This document shows, piece after piece, positions 40,337 through 52,340 of a stretch of DNA of 64,000 nucleotides; position 1 is the stretch's first letter, and the number at the start of each line of letters is the position of its first letter. Made by a program: the position numbers and the translations under genes. The notes beneath the pieces are model-generated. The model was given only the letters and a program-made list of their open reading frames with translations, did no database searches and was not told where the DNA came from. Source of the DNA: Chytridium lagenaria (lineage: Eukaryota > Chytridiomycota > Chytridiomycetes > Chytridiales > Chytridiaceae); contig JAHLKC010000044.1 in the NCBI GenBank assembly GCA_025449115.1, positions 186,001 through 250,000 on the forward strand. Reading direction: 5' to 3'.

Positions 40337-41743
40337 ATGATGAACAATTTATCTGGCCTCACTCGTGTTCGGATCCCAAAAGACTCCATGTAGTCGTCAT
40401 CCTCGCATGCGTCTTTATTGCACTTGCCGCTGTGGTGACCGTTGTCGGTATCTTCAACAAACGCGAAGTATGTTACAGTAGCATTTCTCGTTGTAACCTT
40501 TAAACTAAAGCTATTTTCCCAGGGCCATAGAAAACGAAAGACCGAGATCTCGAGCCTAACTTCTGATACAATCTTTACCCCCTCATCAGCATCCGTTTCA
40601 ATATCTACTTCTCTCGCGGAAAGCGGTTTTGAAGCGACCGATTTTAAGCTTCCATGCTCAAGTCACAACTTTGTAATGGTGGATGTATCGGTGTCAAGCC
40701 TGGATTTGGTAAACAACGTTTTTAAGCTGAAAGTCGATTTCAACCCATGCGGTGATTTTGTGGAAGCGGCAAAAGTTGCTGTTGGACGAAGTGTTGTGCT
40801 TGGAGTGCCAATGACCATAAGTTTTGGTAAGGATTTCAAGCTGCGAGTAACTTATCATCCCCACTTTTTTAGATAACCGAATTTATAACTTTACGGCGGG
40901 GGCGCCGATGGCTTCGCAGGATTTTGTTGCTTATTTTGACGGAGGAGGTAAGGCTACGTATGTTGAGTTGTGCTGACTTTGCCAAAAGATATCAACAATT
41001 ACCCGTTTGATCGGTATCGAGTCAATAAGCTATTTGTTGAAGGGGAGTTTTTTAATGCGACAGAAAAAGGATGCAGACAGTTCCAATTGCGCTGTTTTTC
41101 GGTGGTGGGCTTTTAACGTATGAATGTCTCATCCAATCTTCTCAATTAATATTTCCAGTTACTCAGTTGAAGTGGATGCCCTCGAAGACGTTTCTGGGGA
41201 TTCCTCCGAAAGGTGGGATCATTCGTCTTGACTTCCACGTCACCCGATCCGTCACAACGATCATGTTCTCAGGTCTAGTCATGATCATTATGTGGGTTCT
41301 ATCTCTTCTTTCATTCACGATGACTGTCACGCTTTGGTCGAAAGGAAGGAAAGTTGAACCTCCCACTATAGCGTTTTCCGTTGCGCTGATGTAAGTGGCA
41401 TCCCGCTCAAGCTCGCGAGTTTTAATTGATAATAAAGGTTCGCTCTTCCTGGAATACGGAATATTCAACCTGGGAACCCGCCTATCGGATGTACTGCTGA
41501 TACAACGTCTTTCTTTTGGGCGATGGTTCTTTCTGCGGTATCATGTAAGTTTGAGTATGATCGTATGAACTAACACGGTTGACGTCGCTAGCTGCATGTC
41601 TCATCGTCAATTACATCGTAAAATATAACTTTGATGAGGAGCTGCAGGTCGAGGACAAAAAGGTTGATATTGCTACAAAGGTACCTACTCAAGGCATTTC
41701 TGCAGTAGTGTTTGAAGAAACCACTGCTAGCGGCACCATCTGA
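40337..41743 (+). CDS. DUF4436-like membrane protein, copy A
   Basis: A protein with one N-terminal membrane segment (VVILACVFIALAAVVTVVG), an extracellular domain, and three C-terminal membrane segments. Marker motifs are FNPCGDFVE, GRSVVLGVPMTISF, NNYPFDRYRV, MFSGLVMIIMWVLS and PGIRNIQPG. This layout with YPFDRY recalls Pfam DUF4436, a family of unknown function found in fungi and actinobacteria; I am moderately sure. Introns of about 45-60 nt occur after NKRE (GTATGT donor) and after ISF (GTAAGG donor), at the same places as in the other copies. The start MNNLSGLTRVRIPK needs one more A in the run at 40378-40381 to join the membrane segment, and two further one-base discrepancies lie near 41065 and 41200. 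It may be a decaying copy. Confidence 0.7.
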
Positions 41744-41809
41744 GTTGAAAGGCGTGTTGATACATATTGTGAATAAAGCTTGTCACTTCGACTGACAATT
41801 CTCAATGAA

Positions 41810-43353
41810 ATGACGTGGTCGTCATTAAAGCTCAAACTGTTCTTTCCAGCCCTTGTGCTGAGTGTTTTCATCACCGTGCTCGCAGCCATAGTAGCTGTGG
41901 TGGGGGTATTGACACAGCGAGAGGTAGAAGCTTTTGTCTTGATGTATTCTAAGATGTTTCTTTGCAGAGTCAACGCAAGATATCAAGCGATCTTGGAACC
42001 AGCCTTGAAACAGCGACGAAATTCCCACCTGCAAGTCCAGCCCTATTAAATGGCCTGATTGATGCAGGCTACTTTAAACCGGGCTATACAGGGAGCATTT
42101 TTACGAACTACAGCTTTATAGCCGTTACTTGTTCTTTGACCAGTGTGGATCCTCAGCTCGCAACTTACCGGGTTTCCCTTTCATTTTCACCGTGTGGAGA
42201 CTTTATCGACCCGTTAAAGCTGTTGGTTGGCCGTAGCGGTGTACTATCAACACCTGTTAAGATCAGTTTCGGTGAGTTTGTAGCAGATAGAAAGAAGGAG
42301 TGGGTGGAGGTTGAGACAGTCGGGGACTCGCAATAAAAACGCCACCCGCCTTTGACTCACCCCCTTCCATTATTATGCAGATTCTAATTCCAAAATGAAG
42401 ACAATAGGGTGTATGGCTTTCCTGCAGGCTCAACGATGGCATCACAGGACTTCACTGGACACTTTGAGACCGGCGGTAATACTATACTTCTTATGCGTGG
42501 ACAATGCCTTTCTTAACCGAGAACTGTACATGCTTTATTGCTAAACATAGACATCAACATGTATCCATTCGACCGATACGCAGCCACAAGTTTATTCATA
42601 ACGGGAGAGTTCATCAATCCCGGCACTAACGTGACCTTACCCGTTCCGATAGCTTTCACGTTTACTGCCCCAGTTTTAACGTGAGTGAATGGCAAGCTGT
42701 AAGCATCTTCAGCACTGTCTCATCGTCCTCGTTTAGATACGCCGTTCGCGCTGACAAAGTTAAGGATTTATCGGGCGATGTTCTCGGTGGCTTTTTCATC
42801 CAACTCGACTTCAACGTCATGCGCTCCGTCACCACCATCTTTTTTTTCGACCTTGGTGATGATCATCATGTGGGTATTATCGCTTCTCGCATTCACTGTG
42901 GGGACTACGGTTTGGTTGAGAAAGAAGAAAGTGGAGCTGGCTTCGATTGGGTTTTCCATGTCGTTAATGTATGTGACGTGTTTTTGTTCACTTTGTTCAT
43001 ATTTTACGCGATTTAACTCTTCGGCGCAAAAACCTTTTTTAGGTTCGCCCTTCCCGGAATCAGGAATGCTCAGCCCGGTTCACCTCCAATAGGATGTACC
43101 GCAGATATCGTATCTTTCTTTTGGGCTATGATACTTGTAGCATCCACAGGTGATCTCAAATGAAGTTTCTGACGAAGAGGCTAACAGTATCGTAGTTTCT
43201 ATGCTCATCTTCAACTACATCTTGAGGTACAACTTTGATATACCAGCGGTGAAACTGCCAAAGCCGAATGTAGTCGAGAAAGAGCAGGAAAAGCCAGAGC
43301 AACCAGTACCTACTTCTTCTTTACTTGTTTCGCCAAAACCAAAGGCAGCTTAA
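41810..43353 (+). CDS. DUF4436-like membrane protein, copy B
   Basis: Paralogue of copy A, 66 bp downstream in the same orientation. It has the N-terminal membrane segment PALVLSVFITVLAAIVAVVG, then SFSPCGDFIDPLKLLVGRSG, NRVYGFPAGSTMASQDF, MYPFDRYAAT, and the C-terminal membrane block with VMIIMWVLSLLAFTVGTTVW and PGIRNAQPGSPPIGCT. Five or six short introns fall at the positions seen in the paralogues. A run of eight T (42840-42847) puts IFF and STLVMIIMW in different frames; seven T restore the pattern shared with the other copies. The C-terminal tail is Pro/Lys/Glu-rich and cytosolic by the predicted topology. Confidence 0.78.
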
Positions 43354-43529
43354 AATCACGCTTTTAGGAGTTTGTAGTTCGGTCTCATCTCCAAATAAAT
43401 ATAACGTAATCGAATTCGTTCCGATAAAACGTACACCGTCAAAGTCTAGGATGTTCGGAGTAGATCCCATCTCGATGATTGCCGCTTCCGGCTTCCAGAA
43501 TCCTTTTAGAACTTGATGTTATACTCATC

Positions 43530-44876
43530 ATGGTCAAGAGGTCCGCTGTTCTCGCAACCATCATCGGATCCTTGGCTTTCATTGCCACGGTCGCCATCGT
43601 TGGCATTTTCACACAACGAGATGTAAGATATACCCGTACAATCCTTTTCCGACTCACATTTTCAGGCTCAACGTAAAAAAGACCAAGAGTTTACCAGCTT
43701 AGTAGATTCCACAGTTTTTCCTAGAGCAAACCCAAGGCTCATTAAAGAGTTGATCGATGCTGGGGCTTATTCGCAAGACTTTACTGGGAACCAGTTTACC
43801 AATTACACGTATATATTGATCAAAGCTGCGTTGACAGGGGTGGATCCCACACTGGGAACTTATAGGATTCAACTCACGTTCTCTCCATGCGGTGACTTTG
43901 TGGATCTCGAAAAACTTGCTGTGGGAAGATCCGGAGTTTTGGCGACGCCTCTTTCAATTAGTTTCGGTGAGCTTTTATCGGCCACTTTCCCCACTGCAAC
44001 TAAGGCTTATATTAAAAAGACAGCAAAATGTATCGATTCCCTGCTGGCTCACCCATGAACTCACAAGAATTCTCAGCACCATTTGAAAGTGGAGGTTTTA
44101 CTACATGCTATTTCCTTATTTAACCTTAGATAGATGTCAACAACTACCCCTTAGACAGATACGTCGCGAAGGAGATATTCATTACCGGAGAATTTTATAA
44201 CCAATTTGCAAACGCCACTCAACCCGTTCCCATTCTCGTAATCTTCAAAGCCCCAATTTTAACGTAAGGAGACTTGTGATTAAACCGCACATCTCGACTT
44301 GACACTAAAGCCAAACAACAGATTCGCCGTCACTGTCGACACTCTCAAAGACCTTACCGAACCGATCCCAACAGGCAGCTTCATTCAACTTGATTTCAGC
44401 GCAACTCGAACTGCCACAAATATCTTCTTCTCCTGTTTCGTTATGATTATCATGTGGGCTCTATCACTCCTCGCGTTCACTATGGGGTCAACATTATGGA
44501 TGAGGGCTCGAAAAGTCGAAGGAGGGGTCATCTCAATTACTATGGGTTTGATGTAACTTAATACTCCACGTGAACCCTAGTTCTAATCATATGCAGATTC
44601 TCGCTTCCAGGCATTCGGAATACACAACCGGGAAGTCCGCCTATTGGATGCAACGCGGACGTGATGAGTTTCTTTTGGGCAATGTTGCTTGCGGCTTGCA
44701 CGGGTTTGATGATTGTTTAAGATCTAAGCTGACGGGATTCTAGCGTCCATGCTGCTTGTGAATTATATCATGACGTCGATTTTTGATATTGAACTCAAGA
44801 AAGCGGTCGTTGTAAAACCGATAGAGAAGATGGATCCAGTGGCGGCTCCTGCGTCGCCCCGTGTCAATCCAGTATA
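43530..44876 (+). CDS. DUF4436-like membrane protein, copy C
   Basis: Third tandem paralogue, 176 bp after copy B. The start ATG at 43530 opens MVKRSAVLATIIGSLAF, the N-terminal membrane segment. The extracellular part has TFSPCGDFVDLEKLAVGRSG, SPMNSQEFSAPF and NNYPLDRYVAKE, with Leu in place of Phe in the YPFDRY motif. The C-terminal block contains VMIIMWALSLLAFTMGSTLW, LPGIRNTQPGSPPIGCNADV and NYIMTSIFDIEL. Every frame change coincides with a short GT-AG intron, so this copy appears intact. The function of the family is unknown; the conserved topology suggests a plasma- or endomembrane sensor or carrier. Confidence 0.8.
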
Positions 44877-45091
44877 ACCCGCACCGTGGTTTTGCACGTT
44901 CTGCAACAATAAACAATTATTCTCGGCCTTTGTTTCGTTCCAATTTATCTTCGCAAGTTAACTTTCCAATTGCTTTAATATTACTCCTTTATTATAATCT
45001 TAAACCAGAAACACTATGTATACCCCATAAAAAACAGATTTACTCTCCGAAGATTCGCTCTACACGGCTGCGCCTAAAACGTATATCAAAA

Positions 45092-46779
45092 TTAACGCAA
45101 ATTCATCAAACTTACAACATGTCTGAAACCCTGGATATACACCAATCGATCCTGGATAACCTGTTTCGTTACATCACCTAGAGTCGTCAACACCACCACT
45201 TAATCACTCTTACCTTTCTGCACCGGTCTTTCCAAGTCAAACACGCCATCGCTTCCCATCCCATTCACTAACACGCATAACGCAATTGCCACAGACCTAT
45301 CTTTTCCTATTTAAAGCTCAGCTATTCAAAAACATAACCCGAGTCTTTACCTTGCATGCAGTGTATGAGAACTTTATCTTTATTTTGGAGATGAGTCATG
45401 ATGAATGCAAGCGCGGTTGGTATGTGTTCGTAAAATGCATGTTGTCCTTTCTTGCCTTCAGGAATAGGGAGGTAGAGGTAGTTTTTGGCAGCGGTGTGAG
45501 TGGGGTATTCTGGTGCGCCGCAGTTCACGACGGCATTGAAATGGGACCAGCAGGTCGTTGGGTCACCTTCAAACCAATGTTAAATATTTACTAGGTTTCT
45601 CTTGAGGAAGAATTATTATGTCACTGACCGCTCTTTCGATTTCCAATCGCGATACCCGTTTCCCCAATCCAACTAAAACTCTCCTTCCCATCACCCTCGG
45701 TTTCTACGTCCCCCTCCTTCTCTTTGACCAACTTTTTCACAATCGCCTCACACTCCTCCGCAGATGCCACCTCCATCAACCTCTCCCGATTGTTCCAAAA
45801 CGATACCGGGTCCAATCCCTAAACAATATCAGCCATACATTCAAACCACAGAAGCCGCACTCACCATTCCCCAAGCCTCATGATCATCCCCGACCCTTGC
45901 ACATAGCAATACCCATCCCGTCTCTCAACACCATCAGGTACCGCCTCCGAAGCACTCACAAGTACAACTGGATAAAAATCCAAATCCGCTAAAGTCCAAT
46001 TTTCAATGGAACTTGCCGGTGTTATCCAGATTGGACGGAGTGGTTTTACGAGGAGGGTGGAGATAGAGGTCATATCAATGGAAGGAGATCGCTGAGGTTT
46101 GATTTAGTTTACGTTAAAACGGTTGGGGTTGGGCGCTTACAAGGGTTTTTCGGCGAATAAGGGAATATGAGATTGGATGTTCGTGCTCTGTTCGTGAAAC
46201 AGATGAAGGGAGGGTATGAAGACTCGTATCCCAGTTTTTTCTTTGCGTGCATATCGATGGCGGTATTAATCGTTGCACACCAAATAGGTATGGTCTTTGC
46301 CAAGCTATCCGGAGTCTTTTTCCATGGCGTGTGGAATCCACTATAATACATCTTGCCAGATTCAGATTCTATTCTATATTCTTTCGTACCCTTCGTGTAC
46401 GGCTATGACGTCCAAGATATGACGGTTGAGCCGCCGCATGTTAAAGTCCCAATTGTTGTAGTGGCCGTCAGTGGATTTGAAGTACACGGATTGGGGATAT
46501 GCCTGTATGAAGATTAGACTGGCAGATTTTTAGTGAGCTTACTTGGGTTGGATTGATGTACCAGGATCCGCATCGTTCGTTGGCAATGAGAGGGAGGTGG
46601 GGGAGGTGTCGAGAGATTTGGGAGATGAATGTTGCATCGTGGTCAATGGAGCGGAGGCGGTTGAGACTGGAAGTGACAAGTTAAGCGACTAAATAAGGAG
46701 ACGATGTGATGCTGGGTTTATCCTACATGTTGCGAGTGTCCTTGCGGATCTCTTCTCGTTGTTGATGGAGGAGGGACAT
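45092..46779 (-). CDS. RIT1: Initiator tRNA phosphoribosyltransferase RIT1
   Basis: Enzyme that adds 2'-O-ribosyl phosphate to A64 of initiator tRNA-Met so that elongation factor 1A does not use it in elongation. From the ATG at 46779: MSLLHQQREEIRKDTRN, a 60-nt intron, then NRLRSIDHDATFI, LPLIANERCGSWY, an intron, VYFKSTDGHYNNWDFNMRRL, the hallmark of the N-terminal domain. Later exons carry SLAKTIPIWCATIN, FPYSPKNP and IRPIWI-type sequence. The C-terminal dual-specificity-phosphatase-like domain has NYLYLPIPEGKKG and the P-loop HCMQG|KDRSVAIALCVL, split by an intron (AG|GTAAAG...AATAG). The last exon ends QGFRHVVSLMNLR at 45092. The family identification is strong; exact inner splice sites were not all checked. 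Confidence 0.88.
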
Positions 46780-47194
46780 GGCCGTCCTTGTCACTTTTTT
46801 TTTTCTTTTCAAACACGAGCCGAATCAACTAAGTCCGATGGGGGGCTTATATTTAACACTAAATTGTGAAGTAAGTGTAATAAGCCCCATTAAGCCCAAA
46901 TTGCCGTGGTGAGAATCTTTGGGGCTTCAGCCGAATCACACACTCGATATAGAGTCAACTTTGACATCTTCGGATTGTTTGTTATTGAGACCAACGGCCG
47001 TAAAACATGCTCCATTAGCCTCACCGCATCTGAGCCGTCAGAGGACTTCCCACCCCCCCCCCCCCCCCATTTAAATGATTTTCGGTCTATAAAACCCGCA
47101 TGCCAACTCCAAATCTTATGTCCACCAGCTTAAGCACATTAAACAAATTTCTTCCAAACTTCTCAACCATCCGCACCCTTTTTCTCCACTCAAA
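46780..47194. promoter_or_regulatory. Divergent promoter region with a C16 tract
   Basis: 415 bp between RIT1 (-) and the small secreted-protein gene (+). It contains an uninterrupted run of sixteen C at 47053-47068 just upstream of TTTAAAT and TATAAAA (about 47089), the likely core promoter of the plus-strand gene. Confidence 0.5.
47053..47068. repeat. Poly-C tract (C16)
   Basis: Sixteen consecutive C, the longest C run in the window; a length-variable site and possible polymerase-slippage artefact. Confidence 0.85.
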
Positions 47195-47871
47195 ATGCAT
47201 CAACTCTTTACTCTCTTCCTTCTGCTCACGGCCTCCGCCGCCCTCCCAGCCCCAGACCACCCCACCGGCCTCACCGTATTCGACCCTCCCTCCCTCACCC
47301 CTCCCCACAACGGTGAATTCATTGGGTACGCCTCAACCTATGCCGAATGCGCCTCCCTCACCCACCGAGCCTCCGACGACAAGAACACGGGGTTCTGCGA
47401 CAAACTCCCGCTTTACGATGCAGAGACAAAGAGATCGTTCCATGGGGAATGCATGACGCGGTTCGGAGAGTAAGTGGATGGGTATACGTGAATTGTGCGC
47501 TAATTGAGGCTGGTTGTTGTTTGTTTTTTTTTGGTCTGTAGGGTTATTGACGCGTGCGTTAGAAACTTCGATGAAAAGAAGGGGTTGTTTGAGTTTAAGG
47601 TGTCGTTCGAAGTTTGCAAGTGATGATGTTTGGGCGGATCAAGGGCTTTGCAATGTGATTTTCATTGACGATTCGCGTTTTGTAACCAATTCTATTATGG
47701 ATAAATACATCATGATCGTATTTAAGTTGCATCGTAAAAAATGAACCTTCCTCACCCGCGCCGGAGGCTGCATTGACATATCCCAAATGTACCCATCCAC
47801 AGAGCGACCTAATCCCGGGGGTTGAGATCAACTACAAGCGCCACAACGATCACTCGATTATTGTCTCGTGA
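47195..47871 (+). CDS. Small secreted cysteine-containing protein
   Basis: Not recognised. The ATG at 47195 opens a clear signal peptide (MHQLFTLFLLLTASAALPAP). Exon 1 ends at GA|GTAAGT (47471) and rejoins after a TGTAG acceptor to VIDACVRNFDEKKG. Later parts (WADQGLCNVIFIDDSRFV, and PGVEINYKRHNDHSIIVS before the stop at 47869) have coding character but need one-base changes near 47620 and at the run of six A (47736-47741). If these are errors the product is about 200 residues with five or six cysteines, consistent with a secreted effector-like or wall protein; otherwise it ends at 47623 with 120 residues. Confidence 0.5.
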
Positions 47872-48485
47872 AGTGTCCGAACACGGCATGTTCGCCTTTC
47901 TGATCCTTTGGCCTTCTTTAAAAGCATAAAAAAAATGTAACGCATATCGCAACTTCGGATATTTAGAATGCAAAGATATATAAAAGAGGCATCAAAATGA
48001 AAACTAAACCCAAAAAAAAGGTATGGAAAACGCGGATGGACTACAGAAGGCGACGCCCTTAAAATAAACGAAGTAATTGGCAAGCTCTCTTTTAAAAGAA
48101 CGTTGACGGGAACATCAGGTCCGCATTCCAAATTCCCAGCAAGCAGTTGTTTTCCCACTTCACACGACGCGCGTGTGAGATGACGTCGTTTTTGAGGGTG
48201 TTTGTACTCTGTACGTCTTGAATTTGACGTTCCAATTGGCTAGTGAATATTTTTCTTAAAAGATCAGCCGTTTTTCCACTCCCACCCAAAAGAGAAGAAT
48301 AAGTTGACTCCAGCGAGGCTTTCCAACGAGTCGTTATTGCTCATCCACTTCACATCGCACCTTGACTCGACGGCCATCTCTCGAGCCATCAGGGTATACG
48401 ACTTAGCTCTCTCATCCCCTTAACGCGCTCGCGCATCCAAAAAGAATAAGAGAATCCGTTTCCATCTTGAAAGTACGAACAAAAT
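47872..48485. promoter_or_regulatory. Upstream region of the desaturase gene
   Basis: 614 bp with no supported gene. It includes CT-rich sequence just before the ATG. It should contain the desaturase promoter; no sterol- or lipid-response motif was recognised. Confidence 0.4.
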
Positions 48486-50199
48486 ATGGCTTCTGTTGGA
48501 CCTTCGTTGGCAGATGCTGGTATCACCATGGAGAAGGACGTCTACAGGAGGAGGAATTCCGAGGCAAAGCCTGCTGCAGAAGCAGTAAGCCGTGAAGAAG
48601 CACCAAAGACATCTGGGAAGCGTTCTATGGGAGAGAAGGAGGATAAGAAGGAGGTCTGGTGGGCAAATGGTGCTTTTGTCGTTTTCGCACATGTAGCGGC
48701 ATTACTCTCGATTCTGCTCTATACACCCAAATGGCAGACTTGGGTTCTCACTGCCATCTGCATTCAACTCTCGACCATGGGGTGAGTTTTCATCTTCATG
48801 CACTGGCCTCCCTACTAGAGTTTCGTTCGCTTATCATTCATGTCACCTTTCGCATAGAATCACCATGGGATACCACCGTCTCTGGAGTCACCGATCTTTT
48901 AAGGCCGGTGTTTTCTTAAGGACATGTCTTGCCGTGATGGGTACCTTGGGATTCCAGGGTTCCATCAAGTGGTGGGTGTTAAGGCACAGACTCCACCACA
49001 GGTACACTGACGACCCCGTCAACGACCCGTATGCGGCCACGAAAGGATTCTGGTTCTCTCATATGGGCTGGATCTTTGAAAAGCCTCTCTACACAAGGAT
49101 GAAACTCGTCGACGCTGCCGATTTGAACGCCGATCCCAGTTCGTATCTCTCCCTTTTGCCGATTGGATTTACTCGTTTTTTGTAATGATCGCTGACGGGC
49201 TTGTTTGTTTGCAGTTGTACGATTCCAACACCGCCATTACCCTTACTTGGCCCTGTTCTCTGGATTCGTTGTTCCCACCATCATTGGATTGTACTGGGGC
49301 GATGCTTTGGGATCTTACCTGTACGCCGGCTTTGTCACTCGTGTCGTCGTTTGGCACTTGACCTTTTGCATTAACAGGTAAGATTTGAATCTTCTTGGAT
49401 CGGCAATAGCGAAGGTTATATGCTGATCAATTTTTATTTAAGCTTTGCTCATTGGATTGGAGAGCAGAACTTCTCCACTGAGATGTCAGCAAGAGGCACT
49501 TTCTTGCTTGCGCTCTTGACCAACGGAGAGGGCCACCACAACTTCGTAAGTAAACAATATACTGCAATCTTTATTTTTGCCTCTTGAGCATCCTTCCCAT
49601 AATGACGCTTTTGAAATCAGCACCACGAATTCCCGAAGGACTACCGTAACGGTCTTAAGCCTTTGGACTGGGACCCCACAAAGTGGCTTATTTGGCTTTG
49701 TGGAAAGCTCGGCCTTGCTTCCGACCTTTACACCATCCCTGAAAATGAGATCAAGAAAGGTACTTTGCAGGGCACTTTATCTTTCTTCCGTTTTCTTTTT
49801 TCCTTTTCTTTTATTCACTAACCCGCATTCTTTTTCTGCTATATATGCTAAACATAATTTTCTTTCTAATAAGCCATGATCTTGACTGCCGAGAAAAAAA
49901 CCAACAGACTTCGGGAAAAGGTGAACTGGGGCCCTGACATCTCCCAACTTCCCACAATGTCCTTATCCGAGATGGCAAGAAAGGTCTCCGATGAAGGCAA
50001 GGAGCTCATGGCCATTGACGGCTACGTTCTCGACGTCTCTGAATTCAAAAACCGTCATCCTGGTGGAAGTAAGATCCTTAAGGGATACTATGGCAAAGAC
50101 GCTACCGAAACCTTTTTCCGCGGTATCTTAAACAACCATTCACTCAGCGCAAGGACTTATGTTGAGATGTTGAGGGTGGCGAAAGTTTCCTCAGCTTAA
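48486..50199 (+). CDS. OLE1: Delta-9 acyl-CoA desaturase with cytochrome b5 domain
   Basis: Endoplasmic-reticulum stearoyl-CoA desaturase that inserts the first double bond into saturated fatty acids. Six exons (48486-48781, 48858-49138, 49215-49377, 49443-49545, 49621-49759, 49874-50199) sum to 1308 nt, 435 residues, no defects. The three histidine boxes are HRLWSH, HRLHHRYTD and EGHHNFHHEF, embedded in four membrane segments. The C-terminal 100 residues are a fused cytochrome b5 with the haem-binding HPGG motif, as in yeast OLE1. The N-terminal 60 residues are charged and low in conservation. Splicing places the third histidine box across an exon border (NF|HHEF). Confidence 0.95.
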
Positions 50200-50986
50200 G
50201 TCAGTTTTTCCCTTTCTTGCGGTTTGCTGATGCTGTGATTACCCTAAGTTGGTTTTTTCCCCACCCCTTTTTTTATTCCCGTCTTTACATGATTTGTTTT
50301 AAATTTTATCGCACTGGGGTGTTGCCCGTATACTATAGTGTCTATTACATTCAATGATGCCTTTCTGTTTCGAAAGCTTGAAAAGTGATGCTTTTGTGTT
50401 TCCATCCTGCTTAATTTTGGTAGACACGCACTTTTGATCCTGAATCATGCATCGCATATCCTATTACCGTCGATTTCTGTTTTCGCCGACTTTTAGTATC
50501 CTTCGTCATTATGAGGCTGTAAAATGAGTGTTAACAACTGAGTACGAGTGCGGATAATTAAGCGCGTAAAGACAATGTTTTAACCTCAATAGCATCACTC
50601 ATTATTAAATATTAACAAGATCTGCACAATACGAATGTCTTAGAATCCAAATTAGAAAAAAGAAGGAATAAAAAAAGCCCAAAACACAAAATGGCTCGCC
50701 ACATAATATAAGTAAAGGGGAAAGCAGAAGCAGAAGACAAAAAAAGAGAAAAGGTAAGAACTTCCACCTTTAAACTCGCTGTGATCACATAAAAATGGCA
50801 GAGGTAAGTGGAAACAGGAGTGGATAAGAAAATAGAAAACATCCACCGAAAGGAAAAAAGCTTCCCTCGCCACTCAATCCCCTTACAAGGGTATCGGGGC
50901 AAGTCGAAGCATCAGCCAAGGAAAAGAAACAAAAAGAATAAAGCACATTTTCTTTCGAAACAAAGACGCGAAGAAATCGTTTTGTT
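50200..50986. other. Convergent intergenic region
   Basis: 787 bp between the 3' ends of the desaturase and copy D of the DUF4436-like family. T-rich and A-rich runs, no supported gene. Confidence 0.5.
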
Positions 50987-52340
50987 CTACGCAAGCGTAC
51001 GCGTAGACGCTTCTTGCGGCAGCGGTGCTTGCTCTTCCATTTTCTTTGGCAAGGGAGCTGGTGCAGCCGGAGCGGCTGGTGGAGCTTCAAAATTCCACTT
51101 TAAAATGTAGTTCACCATAAGCAAGGAAGCTATAATCCAAACATTCAGCCATGTGTTAACAACAAAAGATAGCCTCACCCGTCACAGCCGCAAGAACCAT
51201 TGCCCAGAAAAACGAGACAACGTCACTGGTACACCCTATAGGAGGGGATCCAGGCTGAATGTTTCGGATTCCCGGAAGCGCGAACCTAGACTTTATTAGC
51301 GGTTGAAGGTGGAAATGTGTGCTTACATCAATGCGATAGAAAATGCAATGGTGGGAGGTTCGACCTTTCTGTTCTTCATCCACAATGTGGAGGCAAGTGT
51401 GAAAGCGAGAAGCGACAGAACCCACATAATGACCATGATCAATCCTGAAAAGAATATGGTGGTTGCTGACCGGGCGACGTTGAAGTCGAGTTGGACAATT
51501 TGGCCGTTAAGAACTTCCGGAGAGATGTCTTTAACGGCGTCGGGACGGACCGTCCAACTAGTAAGCTCGTTAATATAAAAACATCGTTAAAAGCGTTTTA
51601 CGTCAAAACAGGGGTCGTGAAGAAAAGGGCGAGGGAGATAGAGTTTGTACGGTTGGCGGTCCTGTTGAAGAACTCTCCTTCGGCGTATAACTCTGACGCG
51701 ACGTATTTATCGAATGGGTAGTTATTGATGTCTATTAAAGTTGGTAATGGAGAGCAAGGAAAGCTATACCTCCAGACACAAAGGCATCTACAAAATCATG
51801 CGAAGCCATCGGCACTCCAGCGCTAAAGTTATAAACTTTGGTATCTTCACAAAATTAGTCCCGTCCATCGGCCCTTCATTCGTCCACTCACCAAAACTAA
51901 TACTGACAGGCGTACCCAAAACAGGGCTCCTCCCAATAACCGGTCTCCTTGTATCTACGAAATCTCCACAAGGCGTAAACGCCAAATTAAGTTTATAGAT
52001 TCCATTGACGACATCCAAGTTCATCACTGATGCTGAAATGGAGATGAAACTGTATTCAGCGCAAGGATGGCCGTTGTAGTCATTGTCAAAGTATTCATCA
52101 AGGGTTTTAGAGAGGTTACGGGAGGGAGGGAAGATGGTGGAGTCTTCGATGGTGTTGAAGGCGGTATTTTTTTTGCGTTGGCCCTAGGGTGGATGTGATT
52201 AATAAAGTTGGGTGAGATGCTGGACGTACTTCTCGGCCATTGAGAACTCCAACGGTGGAGACGACAGCTATAAGGATGGCGATGAAACCAGCTACCACAA
52301 GCAGCGGGAAGAATCTTTTGAACGCTGCAGAGGACGGCAT
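50987..52340 (-). CDS. DUF4436-like membrane protein, copy D
   Basis: Fourth paralogue, in inverted orientation 6.1 kb from the tandem array. The start at 52340 gives MPSSAAFKRFFPLLVVAGF, the N-terminal membrane segment, ending NGRE at the same splice position as the others. Then come LAFTPCGDFVDTRRPVIGRSP, GVPMASHDFV, NNYPFDKYVASE, FFSGLIMVIMWVLSLLAFTL and LPGIRNIQPGSPPIGCTSDV, and a last membrane segment in NVWIIASLLMVNYIL. The tail is Ala/Pro-rich. It is closest to copies A and B by eye. Short introns restore the frame at each change I checked. Confidence 0.8.
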
